A stretch of DNA of 6,384 nucleotides, taken from assembly GCA_003153875.1 (NCBI GenBank), contig PMBY01000441.1, forward strand, positions 4,238 to 10,621. The letters run 5' to 3'. The notes under the pieces were generated by a model. It did not search any database. It was not told the DNA's origin and saw nothing but the letters and a program-made list of their open reading frames with translations. Position 1 is the first letter of the stretch. Every line of letters starts with the position of its first letter. The translations under genes were made by a program, and so were the position numbers. The DNA comes from Myxococcales bacterium. Lineage in GTDB: Bacteria > Myxococcota > Polyangia > Fen-1088. Positions 1 through 6,306 of this stretch are shown in pieces.

Positions 1-2502
1 CTCGACGAACAGATGCAGATGTCCGACGTCGCCGAGGAACGCCTGAGCGATGCCTTGGCCATCGACCCGACTCACGTGCCGAGCATGTTGTCGCTGCTCA
101 ACATCTACAAGCGGCGCGGCGACTCCTTCAAGGCGGCCCAGTTGATGGTGCGGGCCGAGGCCCATACGCCCAACGTGTTGGAGCGCACGCGTCTGGTCTA
201 CGAAGCGGCCAAACTCTACCAGACGGAATTGGGCGACGAGGCTAAGGCCAAAGAGCTCTACCAGCGTACGCTTGAGCTCGATCCAGAACACGTCGAGGCG
301 GCTACCCCTTTGGCCGACATCTACTACCGCCAGGGGGAATGGGCGCCTCTCGTGCCCATCCTGGAGATGCTGGCGCGTAAGGCCGATCGTCGGGCTCACC
401 GCGAGCTCAACATTCTCTACTACCGCCTGGCCAAGGCGGCGGAGCAAATGGGCGATGAGGAGAAAGCGCTCAAGTACTACCGCGCGGCCTACGAGCTGGA
501 CGCTACCCACCTGCCCACCCTGGTGGATCGGGGCAATCTGCTCTACCGCCGCCAGCAATGGGACGAGGCCTTCAAGCTCTATCAGACCATCCTGGTTCAC
601 CACCGCGAGTCGCAGAGCGAAGCGCAGATCGTGGAGATCTTCCATCGCATCGGCCACATCAAGATGCAGACCGGTGATCGGGCCAAGGCCATCAACATGT
701 TCGAGAAGGCGCTGGAGATCAGTCCCGGCCATCGACCCACGCTGGAGGCGTTGACCGAGATCCACGCTGCGGCGGGAGATTGGGAGGCGGTGATTCGCCA
801 GAAGCGGGCCTTGCTCGCGCACACCGAGGGCGTCGAGGAGAAGCTGCAGCTGCACCAGCAGATCATCGAGGTCTACAAGGACAAGGTGAAGAACCAGCAG
901 AAGGCCATCGCGGCGTATCTTGAGGCGCTCGAGGTCAAGCCCGACGCGCGCGGGCTCCTGGTCGACGTGCTGGAGCTGCTCACCGAAACCAAGCAGTGGA
1001 AGAAGGCCGTGGAGATTCTATTGCGCTTGGCGAACATCGAGACAGGTCGGGTCAAGGCCAAGTACCTGCAGACGGCGGGCCAGATCACCAACATCGAGCT
1101 GCACTCGCCCGATGAGGCGGTGGAACTGTACAACAAGGCGTTGGACGAATATCCCGACGACCTCAAGCCCTTCGAGCGCATCGACAAGATCATGACCGCG
1201 AAGAAGGACTGGACCAACCAACAGCGCGCCTACCGCCGCATGATCAAGCGCTTGGGCGCCGAAGTGCCGCCTGAAAAGCGGTCCACCCAGATCGCCCTGT
1301 GGCACGCGTTGGGCGAAATCTATCGCTCACGACTCAAAGACTACCGCGCCGCGGGCGAGGCGTTCGAGGTGTGCGCCAAGTTGGAGCCCGACAACATGCC
1401 ACGCCACCAGATCCTGGCCGAACTCTACCAAATGCAGGGGCCGGAGGCCTACGACAAGGCCGTGCGTGAGTGGCGGGCGATCCTCAAGCGCACGCAGGAT
1501 ATCGCGGCCATGGTGCCCATCCTGAAGACGCTGCGGCACCTGTATTCCGAAATGGGCAAGTACGACCAGGTGTGGTGCACCGCCTCGGTGCTCGCCTATC
1601 TGCGCCAGGCCGACGCCGAGGAACTGCGCTTCCACGAGCAATACAAGCTTAAGACCCTGTCCCGGGTGAAGGCGCGACTCAATGAGGAACTCTGGCAGAA
1701 GTACATCTACCATTCCGACGAGGATCGCTACATCTCGCTGATCCTCGCCAACATCAGCCAGGCCATCATGGCGGCGCGCGCCCGCGAGCACAGGGACCTG
1801 CAGATCAAGCGGAGGGATCGCCGCGATCCCACCAACGACAAGCTGATGTTCAGTGGCGTCTTCGTATACGTGAGCCAAGCCCTCGGTGTGACGGCGCCCG
1901 AATTGTACCTGCGTCAGGATTGGGCGGGTGAGATCGAGATGATGAACGCGCGCGAGAAGCAGCAGCTGTGTCCGGGTTTCGTGGTTGGGGCTGCCTTGTT
2001 GCAGGGCAAGCAGGAGAAAGAACTGGCCTACGTTCTGGGCAAGAAGCTGGCCCTCATGCGGCCCGATCACGTCGTGCGCTGGCCGGCGGTGGTGCCCCAG
2101 GTGTCCGAGCTGAAAGCGTATTTCCTCGCGGCACTCAAGCTGGTACAGCCCAACGTGCCCATCAAGTCCGACATGGAACAGCCGGTGGCGGAGCGCCTGG
2201 AGCTCCTGCGCCGCCTGGTTCCGCCCCAGAACGTCGAGCAGCTGGCCGAGGTGGTTCGGCGTTTCATCGAGAGCAAGGCCGAAGCCGATCTGCACCGTTG
2301 GTCCAAGGCGGTGGACTACACGTCGTCGCGCGCTGGCTTCCTCATGTGTAACGACATCGAGGTGGCGGCCCACCAAATCCAATCCGAGCCCTTGGCGGTG
2401 GGTTGCGCCGATCCCAAGGACAAGGTGCGAGACCTGATTCAGTGGTGCGTGTCGGACGAATACTTCGCCCTGCGCGCGCACCTGGGACTTGCGATCGCGT
2501 AA
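1..2502 (+). CDS. TPR-repeat protein with C-terminal M48-like pseudopeptidase domain (5' partial)
   Basis: The frame is open from base 1, before the first ATG at 13, so the gene probably starts upstream and only its C-terminal part is present. Numbering from that ATG, residues about 24-532 form some 14 tetratricopeptide-like helical repeats (for example 58-91, 133-164, 204-238, 427-459) with the usual A-x-x-x-Y/F and D/E-P endings. TPR arrays are protein-binding scaffolds. No signal peptide or membrane segment is visible, so it is probably cytoplasmic. Residues about 608-829 align by eye with M48 peptidases: a PELYL strand, the ELAYVLG helix, SRAGFL, and an ending like the family's R-x-x-L-x-x-W-x-x-S-x-E-Y. 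The HExxH site is replaced by K677-K678-L-A-L681, so no catalysis is expected. The next gene starts on the base after the TAA stop, indicating co-translation. TPR call firm; M48-like call is inference; cellular function unknown. Confidence 0.85.
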   Translation, partial: LDEQMQMSDVAEERLSDALAIDPTHVPSMLSLLNIYKRRGDSFKAAQLMVRAEAHTPNVLERTRLVYEAAKLYQTELGDEAKAKELYQRTLELDPEHVEAATPLADIYYRQGEWAPLVPILEMLARKADRRAHRELNILYYRLAKAAEQMGDEEKALKYYRAAYELDATHLPTLVDRGNLLYRRQQWDEAFKLYQTILVHHRESQSEAQIVEIFHRIGHIKMQTGDRAKAINMFEKALEISPGHRPTLEALTEIHAAAGDWEAVIRQKRALLAHTEGVEEKLQLHQQIIEVYKDKVKNQQKAIAAYLEALEVKPDARGLLVDVLELLTETKQWKKAVEILLRLANIETGRVKAKYLQTAGQITNIELHSPDEAVELYNKALDEYPDDLKPFERIDKIMTAKKDWTNQQRAYRRMIKRLGAEVPPEKRSTQIALWHALGEIYRSRLKDYRAAGEAFEVCAKLEPDNMPRHQILAELYQMQGPEAYDKAVREWRAILKRTQDIAAMVPILKTLRHLYSEMGKYDQVWCTASVLAYLRQADAEELRFHEQYKLKTLSRVKARLNEELWQKYIYHSDEDRYISLILANISQAIMAARAREHRDLQIKRRDRRDPTNDKLMFSGVFVYVSQALGVTAPELYLRQDWAGEIEMMNAREKQQLCPGFVVGAALLQGKQEKELAYVLGKKLALMRPDHVVRWPAVVPQVSELKAYFLAALKLVQPNVPIKSDMEQPVAERLELLRRLVPPQNVEQLAEVVRRFIESKAEADLHRWSKAVDYTSSRAGFLMCNDIEVAAHQIQSEPLAVGCADPKDKVRDLIQWCVSDEYFALRAHLGLAIA

Positions 2503-4062
2503 ATGGGCGAGCCGACCCTCTGGATCGCCGTGCTGGTCGCCCTGGCGGCCGGCGCGCTCGTGGGCACGTGGGCGGGGCGCCGTCTGCGGCGGCCGGTGGC
2601 CGACCTCGACGCGGGCGAGGCCCGGCGCATGCGACGAGAGGCAGAGATCGAGCGACAGGCCTTGCTGCGCGAGTCGGACATCCAGGCGCGCGAACAGGCC
2701 CTGGCCATGCGGGCTGAGGCGGAGGCAGCCCTGCGCGCACGGGAAGCCGAGTTGGCGGAGGGCGAAACCGCGCTGGCGGCTCAGGCGGTGCGGATTGACG
2801 AAGAGCTGCGGCTGGTCGCGGAGGCGCGCGACCGTCTCAAGCAACGTGAAGCGCCTGTGGCCGAGCGGGAGCAGGACGCGCGGGCGCTGACGGGGGAAGT
2901 GCGGTCGATCGAGGCCAGTCGACAAGGGGAGCTGGAGCGGGTGGCATCTCGATCCGCGGGGGAAGCCCAGCGCATGCTGGTGGAAGCGGAAGTCGAGGAC
3001 GCGCGCGCGGCGGCAGCCCAGGTGCTACGTCAGACGGCGGAATCGGCGCTGGCCGGAGCTCAGATTCGCGCCGCCAAGAGAATCATGGGCATCGCGATTG
3101 GCCGCTTTTCCGGCCACGATCTGACCGAGAGGCTTCAGTTTGTCATCTCTCTGTCGGACCTTCGCCCAGGGCAGGTGCCACCCGCGGACGCGGACTTACG
3201 CGCCATCGAAGCGGTGACAGGCGTGCAGCTCTCTTTCCTGGACGGACAAGCGGCGATCCGCATCGAGGGTCTCGATGGGGTAGGCCGCGAGATCGCTCGT
3301 CGCTGTGTCAATCGTATGTTGAAGCGATCCATCAGCGGACCCGCTGCGGTCACTCGGCTGGCCCGCGGTCTTGTGGTGGATGTGGAACGCGAGACGCTCG
3401 ATCTTGGGCGACGAGGCTTTTCCTTGCTGGCCATCGACCGCGCGCATCCCGAGATCGTGAAGCTAGTGGGGCGACTCACCTTCCGCACCAGCTATGCGCA
3501 GAACCAGTGGAAGCACTCGGTGGAAGCGGGATTCCTGTGCGGCATGATGGCGGCGGAGGTGGGGCTGAACGTCAAGATCGCCCGGCGGGCGGCATTGCTG
3601 CACGACATAGGCAAGGCGCTGACCCACGAGCTGGATGGATCGCACGCCTCCATCGGAGCGGACTACGCGCGTCGATTCAATGAGTCCGAGGTGGTGGCCA
3701 ACGCCATCGGGGCGCATCACACCGACGAGCCGTTCAACAGTCCCTACGCCTATTTGGTTGCGGCGGCTGACGCCATGTCGGGCGGACGGCCGGGCGCGCG
3801 CCGGCAGGCCGAAGACACTCACATGGCCAAGTTGGAGGAGATCGAGCGCATCAGCCGGGCCTTCTCGGGCGTTGATGAGGCCTTTGCGGTGCAAGGGGGA
3901 CGCGAGGTGCGTGTCTACGTGGATGAGAATCGGGTGAACGACCGAGGCGCGACCCTTCTGTCAACCCAGATTGCGGAAAGCATCTCGCGCGAGATGACTT
4001 TCCCAGGCCAGATCAAGGTGACTGTGATTCGCGAGTTCAGGGCCGACGAGATCGCGAGCTAG
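2503..4062 (+). CDS. Membrane-anchored RNase Y-like HD-domain phosphodiesterase with degenerate KH domain
   Basis: At 519 aa this has the RNase Y length and domain order. Residues 6-23 form one N-terminal membrane segment followed by basic residues (GRRLRR). Residues about 30-195 are an Arg/Glu/Ala-rich coiled coil, 215-275 a KH-like domain and 330-435 an HD domain. Metal and catalytic residues expected for HD phosphodiesterases are present: H338 (KHSVEAG), H367-D368 (LLHDIGKA), H381 (GSH), H405-H406 and D423 (AAADAMS). The end (PGQIKVTVIRE) is typical of RNase Y. Known RNase Y is an inner-membrane endoribonuclease that starts mRNA decay. Here the KH loop, normally GREG inside KGRIIGREGRNIR, aligns without gaps to P226-P-A-D229, so single-strand RNA binding through that loop is unlikely. 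The ATG at 2503 directly follows the TAA of the TPR gene; no strong Shine-Dalgarno is visible, which fits translational coupling. It is probably a divergent paralogue rather than housekeeping rny, so no symbol is given. Confidence 0.9.
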   Translation: MGEPTLWIAVLVALAAGALVGTWAGRRLRRPVADLDAGEARRMRREAEIERQALLRESDIQAREQALAMRAEAEAALRAREAELAEGETALAAQAVRIDEELRLVAEARDRLKQREAPVAEREQDARALTGEVRSIEASRQGELERVASRSAGEAQRMLVEAEVEDARAAAAQVLRQTAESALAGAQIRAAKRIMGIAIGRFSGHDLTERLQFVISLSDLRPGQVPPADADLRAIEAVTGVQLSFLDGQAAIRIEGLDGVGREIARRCVNRMLKRSISGPAAVTRLARGLVVDVERETLDLGRRGFSLLAIDRAHPEIVKLVGRLTFRTSYAQNQWKHSVEAGFLCGMMAAEVGLNVKIARRAALLHDIGKALTHELDGSHASIGADYARRFNESEVVANAIGAHHTDEPFNSPYAYLVAAADAMSGGRPGARRQAEDTHMAKLEEIERISRAFSGVDEAFAVQGGREVRVYVDENRVNDRGATLLSTQIAESISREMTFPGQIKVTVIREFRADEIAS

Positions 4063-4068
4063 CCACCC

Positions 4069-4073
4069 GGGAG
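4069..4073 (+). promoter_or_regulatory. Ribosome binding site for the 93-aa membrane protein
   Basis: GGGAG ends 11 bases before the ATG at 4085. The spacing is slightly long but usable. It is the best Shine-Dalgarno match in the plus-strand gene cluster and supports 4085 as the start. Confidence 0.5.
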
Positions 4074-4084
4074 TTTGAATCGTC

Positions 4085-4366
4085 ATGCAATTGAACTTGC
4101 CTCCCATCATCCCTTACGCGATCGGGTGCATCTTGATTCTCTTTGGCGCCCTTCGAGTCAAGTACCTGGGCGCACCGCGGGCGCGCAGGCGCAGCGCTGA
4201 CGAGACAGTGGGCGAAGCCTCCGGTGATCGGGCGGTTGAACCCGACGAGCGCCTGCAACGCGGGCCCGAGCAGCGCCGGCACATCCGCTGGGGGATCATC
4301 TGGATCCTGCTGGGACTCTTTCTGGCGATTTCCACCTTCATCCAGGTCCGGCGGCAGGTAGGCTAG
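4085..4366 (+). CDS. Small two-transmembrane-segment protein of unknown function
   Basis: This 93-aa protein has two hydrophobic segments, residues about 8-24 (centred on AIGCILILFGAL) and about 69-87 (WGIIWILLGLFLAISTFI). They are joined by a hydrophilic loop of about 44 residues that is Arg-rich near the first segment (PRARRR). By the positive-inside rule the loop should face the cytoplasm, making a membrane hairpin with both ends outside, although the C-terminal RR weakens this. It starts 22 bases after the HD phosphodiesterase stop on the same strand behind a plausible ribosome binding site, so it is probably the last gene of that operon. I recognise no family. The opposite-strand frame here is arginine- and proline-rich with no membrane pattern, so the plus strand is preferred. 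The stop codon lies inside the left 12-bp direct repeat flanking the adjacent inverted-repeat element. Confidence 0.7.
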   Translation: MQLNLPPIIPYAIGCILILFGALRVKYLGAPRARRRSADETVGEASGDRAVEPDERLQRGPEQRRHIRWGIIWILLGLFLAISTFIQVRRQVG

Positions 4367-4370
4367 CTCT
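4359..4370. repeat. Left flanking direct repeat (putative target-site duplication)
   Basis: TAGGCTAGCTCT abuts the left end of the inverted-repeat element and matches TAGGCTAACTCT at 4480-4491 in 11 of 12 positions. It contains the TAG stop (4364-4366) of the two-TM protein gene. Its position exactly at the element edge suggests a duplication made on insertion. Confidence 0.6.
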
Positions 4371-4479
4371 TTCACCACAGAGAGCACAGAGAACCCAGAG
4401 ATCGGAAGGGCAGATACAGGAGTCCACCCTTTTCTTCTTCCCGATCCGGCTCTGTGGCCTCTGTGATCTCTGTGGTCAA
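4371..4479. mobile_element. Short non-coding inverted-repeat (MITE-like) element with accacagag 9-mer arms
   Basis: The left arm (4374-4408) reads as three 9-mers, ACCACAGAG, AGCACAGAG and AACCCAGAG, then ATCGGAAG. The right arm (4437-4476), reverse-complemented, reads ACCACAGAG, ATCACAGAG, GCCACAGAG, CCGG, ATCGGGAAG. The arms pair over most of their length around a loop of about 28 bases (4409-4436) that has a T/C-rich stretch. The outermost bases, TTCACC and TTGACC (reverse complement), extend the match to the element edges. No transposase or plausible reading frame fits inside, so any mobility would need help in trans. From memory, similar ccacagag palindromes recur in environmental bacterial genomes; I cannot verify that here. 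It lies between the stop codons of two convergent genes and could also act as a bidirectional terminator, although there is no classic stem plus T-run. Confidence 0.65.
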
Positions 4480-4491
4480 TAGGCTAACTCT
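4480..4491. repeat. Right flanking direct repeat (putative target-site duplication)
   Basis: TAGGCTAACTCT, 11 of 12 identical to 4359-4370, directly abuts the right end of the inverted-repeat element. It carries the stop codon of the minus-strand kinase (CTA at 4484-4486). The one difference (G to A) is silent in the kinase frame: the last codon becomes AGT instead of AGC, both serine. Confidence 0.6.
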
Positions 4492-5389
4492 CCCCCACGG
4501 GCCACAGCCAGGCCGCCCCGCGCACGCCGCTCGAATCGCCATGGCGGGCCGGGACAATGGGCGTGCTGACTGTGTCCGAGAATACGTACCGACCCAAGCG
4601 CAATGGAACCTCACGATAGAGACGCGCGATGTTCGAGACGCCGCCGCCCATGACGATGACGTCTGGATCGAGAAGGTTGATCACCGACGCCAGCCCCCGC
4701 GCCATGCGGTCCTCATAGCGAATCATGCTCGCCAGGGCAGCCGCGTCGCCGGCTTCGGCGCGCCGGGCGATGTCGTCCGCATCCCGGGCTTCGCCGGTGT
4801 GCAGCCGATGGTCGCGGGCCAGGCTGGGGCCAGCGAGGAAGGTTTCAATGCAGCCGCATTTTCCGCAGTAGCAAGACGGGCCCGGGCGCTCGTCGTCGCG
4901 AGGCCAGGGCAGGGGATTGTGTCCCCATTCACCCGCAATGGCGTGCGGCCCGGTGAGCAGTTTCCCGTCTACCACCACGCCGCCACCGGTGCCGGTGCCC
5001 ACGATGACGCCAAAGACGACCCGGGCGCCGGCCCCTGCGCCGTCTGAGGCTTCCGATAGCACGAAGCAGTTGGCGTCGTTGGCGACCCGCACGGGCCGGT
5101 TCAGGGCGCGCGCCAGGTCGCGGTCCAGCGGATGCCCGATGAGCGCGACCGTGTTGGCATTCTTGACCAGTCCGGTGGCAGGAGACAAGGCGCCGGGGAT
5201 TCCGATGCCAACGGTGCCCGTCTGTCCGACGCACGCCTCTGTGTCGTGCACAAGCCGGACGATGGATGTGATGATCGCGTCGTAGCTGTCGCTGAGCGTG
5301 GGCACGCGCAGCCGTGCGCGTTCGATTCCGGTGTCGTCGATCGCCACGCTTTCGGTCTTGGTTCCGCCGAGATCAACGCCGATGCGCAT
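4484..5389 (-). CDS. mak: ROK-family fructokinase (Mak-like hexose kinase)
   Basis: This 301-aa protein matches E. coli Mak (about 302 aa) along its length as I remember that sequence. ROK kinases use ATP to phosphorylate hexoses in the cytosol; Mak makes fructose 6-phosphate from fructose. Visible features are the phosphate-binding DLGGT (residues 6-10), a GIGIPG stretch (61-66), the catalytic base D105 in NDANC, a glycine-rich GTGTGGG (131-137), the sugar and zinc site GEWGHNP (E154, H157), and the CxCG-x2-GC zinc knuckle (C173, C175, C180) running into IETF. The ending HGDSSGVRGAAWLWP is characteristic of Mak. NagK is the main alternative, but KNAN, GEWGHNPLPW and the C-terminus favour Mak. 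No Shine-Dalgarno precedes the ATG at 5389; it is kept because MRIGVDLGGT is the normal family start. The gene converges on the two-TM protein gene and diverges from the lipoprotein gene. Confidence 0.93.
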   Translation of the reverse strand: MRIGVDLGGTKTESVAIDDTGIERARLRVPTLSDSYDAIITSIVRLVHDTEACVGQTGTVGIGIPGALSPATGLVKNANTVALIGHPLDRDLARALNRPVRVANDANCFVLSEASDGAGAGARVVFGVIVGTGTGGGVVVDGKLLTGPHAIAGEWGHNPLPWPRDDERPGPSCYCGKCGCIETFLAGPSLARDHRLHTGEARDADDIARRAEAGDAAALASMIRYEDRMARGLASVINLLDPDVIVMGGGVSNIARLYREVPLRLGRYVFSDTVSTPIVPARHGDSSGVRGAAWLWPVGES

Positions 5390-5494
5390 CGACGGAAGAC
5401 ACTACACCGACTCGACGGTTCAAGCCCGCCACATTGGATTTCGTATTGCCGCAGGGCGGCGGCTGCCGGTCAAGCGACGCACGCGACTTTCCGA

Positions 5495-5500
5495 TACAAT
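5495..5500 (+). promoter_or_regulatory. Putative -10 box for the lipoprotein gene
   Basis: TACAAT differs from the sigma-70 consensus TATAAT at one position and lies in the 117-bp divergent region. No convincing -35 box is seen 16-18 bases upstream. Transcription would start about 6-7 bases downstream, at or next to the ATG at 5507, suggesting a leaderless or nearly leaderless message. The rest of the region (5390-5494) holds no recognisable operator, and I could not identify a kinase promoter on the minus strand. Confidence 0.4.
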
Positions 5501-5506
5501 GAGCAC

Positions 5507-6151
5507 ATGCAGACTCGGTCGCTGCAAAGCTTGGCGGGAAAGTCAGTCGCGCTCGGCCTGATGGTTGTTCTGGCATTGTCGAGCACGGGATGTGAAGCCT
5601 TGGGCATCAGCAAATCGAAGCCGCCACCCCTTCCCCAGGGCCAACCCGCGCCCTTGACGTTCGTGTCCCACGGGCCGGTGACCCAGCAGAAGTTGCGGGC
5701 CTTTGAACTGGCTGGCCCGCAGAATGAGGCTGCGCAAGCCGATCCAGCACCGGTCGCTGCCGTGACCCCGACCGGCGTTTCAGGTGTTTCAGGCACCCTC
5801 AACGGGAATCCCAACGGCCTCAGCCGTGAAGTGCTGAACTCCGCGATCCAAGGCACCATGGGGTCGCTGGCGACCTGTTTCTCGCCCTCCGCTCAGAACC
5901 CCATGGTGTCGGTGTCGTTCGAGGCAGATCCAGCGGGACGAGCCAGCCTTGTCCGCGTCAACGGGGCGCCCCCAGATGCCGAGCGCTGCGTTCGGAACGT
6001 TGTCCAGGGCATGAGGTTTCCGCGATTCGAAGGAAATGGTGTGCATGTGGACTTGCCCCTGACGTTCCACCAGGTCGGGCGCGCGCAAGCCGCGTCCCCA
6101 TCTGGAGAATCCCCGCGACCTTCCGGGCCACCGCTCAACATCGAGCCGTAG
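5507..6151 (+). CDS. Lipoprotein with AgmX/PglI-type C-terminal domain
   Basis: From the ATG at 5507 this gives 214 aa. Residues 1-29 look like a lipoprotein signal: basic residues R4 and K12, a hydrophobic core at 14-24 (VALGLMVVLAL), and S-T-G-C29 as lipobox, somewhat atypical because position -3 is Ser. A Pro/Ala-rich linker (about 36-105) leads to a compact domain (about 105-188): a helix with ...LATC124F, a strand VSVSFEADPAGRASLVRV, then AERC161VRNVVQGMRFPRF and a final strand VDLPLTF. The order helix-Cys, strand, D-x-x-G-R, Cys-V, R-F-P, strand is that of AgmX/PglI C-terminal (TonB-C-like) domains common in myxobacterial envelope and gliding proteins; the two cysteines may form a disulfide. 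The frame stays open upstream to 5132, but that stretch overlaps the kinase antisense and would bury the signal peptide. No clear Shine-Dalgarno is present. Its specific role is unknown. Confidence 0.85.
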   Translation: MQTRSLQSLAGKSVALGLMVVLALSSTGCEALGISKSKPPPLPQGQPAPLTFVSHGPVTQQKLRAFELAGPQNEAAQADPAPVAAVTPTGVSGVSGTLNGNPNGLSREVLNSAIQGTMGSLATCFSPSAQNPMVSVSFEADPAGRASLVRVNGAPPDAERCVRNVVQGMRFPRFEGNGVHVDLPLTFHQVGRAQAASPSGESPRPSGPPLNIEP

Positions 6152-6154
6152 ATC

Positions 6155-6306
6155 GCGTGGGCGAAGGCGGCCTTTGCCCGCGGCCTGGCGGCCTGGAGCC
6201 AGAGCGCGGGAGGGGTTGGCGAGGCCGAGCAACGCGAGCGGCGAGGAGGTGGCAGGTGGGGGGCCGAAGGGCGAAGCGAACCCTCCCAGGGTTCCCATGA
6301 AGGCGT
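6155..6306. repeat. Non-coding repeat, unit 1 (interrupted copy)
   Basis: Starting 3 bases after the lipoprotein stop, this copy shares three blocks with unit 2: 6155-6180 (24 of 26 identical to 6303-6328), 6193-6215 (23/23 with 6329-6351) and 6279-6306 (28/28 with 6357-6384). It carries two extra segments, 12 bases at 6181-6192 and about 63 bases of purine-rich sequence at 6216-6278 where unit 2 has 5. Its hairpins are weaker than in unit 2: GAACCCT pairs with AGGGTTC at 6278-6294. No credible gene is seen here on either strand. Confidence 0.75.

Noticed and set aside
2491..2498. GCGATCGC palindrome just before the HD gene start
   Set aside because: It is a single copy within coding sequence (Ala-Ile-Ala codons) and is expected by chance in GC-rich DNA.
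1327..2925. Long minus-strand open frame (532 codons) opposite the TPR and HD genes
   Set aside because: It runs antisense across two well-supported genes, is rich in His, Arg, Leu and Gly with no recognisable motif, and is the kind of open frame that high-GC codon bias creates.
4374..4476. The ACCACAGAG palindrome as a CRISPR-like array or a simple rho-independent terminator
   Set aside because: There are no regular spacers, the 9-mers are arranged as opposing arms, and there is no T-run directly after a compact GC stem. The flanking direct repeats favour an inserted element, although some terminator activity remains possible.
4454..5047. Plus-strand open frame of 197 codons opposite the kinase
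   Set aside because: It is fully antisense to the kinase's conserved catalytic and zinc motifs and has no recognisable domain.
5418..5423. TTGAAC on the minus strand as a -35 box for the kinase
   Set aside because: The only -10-like candidate downstream (TAGTGT) is about 13 bases away, too close for a sigma-70 promoter, and is itself a poor match.
5132..5506. Upstream in-frame extension of the lipoprotein gene
   Set aside because: It overlaps the antisense of the well-conserved Mak kinase and would place the lipoprotein signal peptide in the middle of the protein; the ATG at 5507 gives a proper N-terminal signal.
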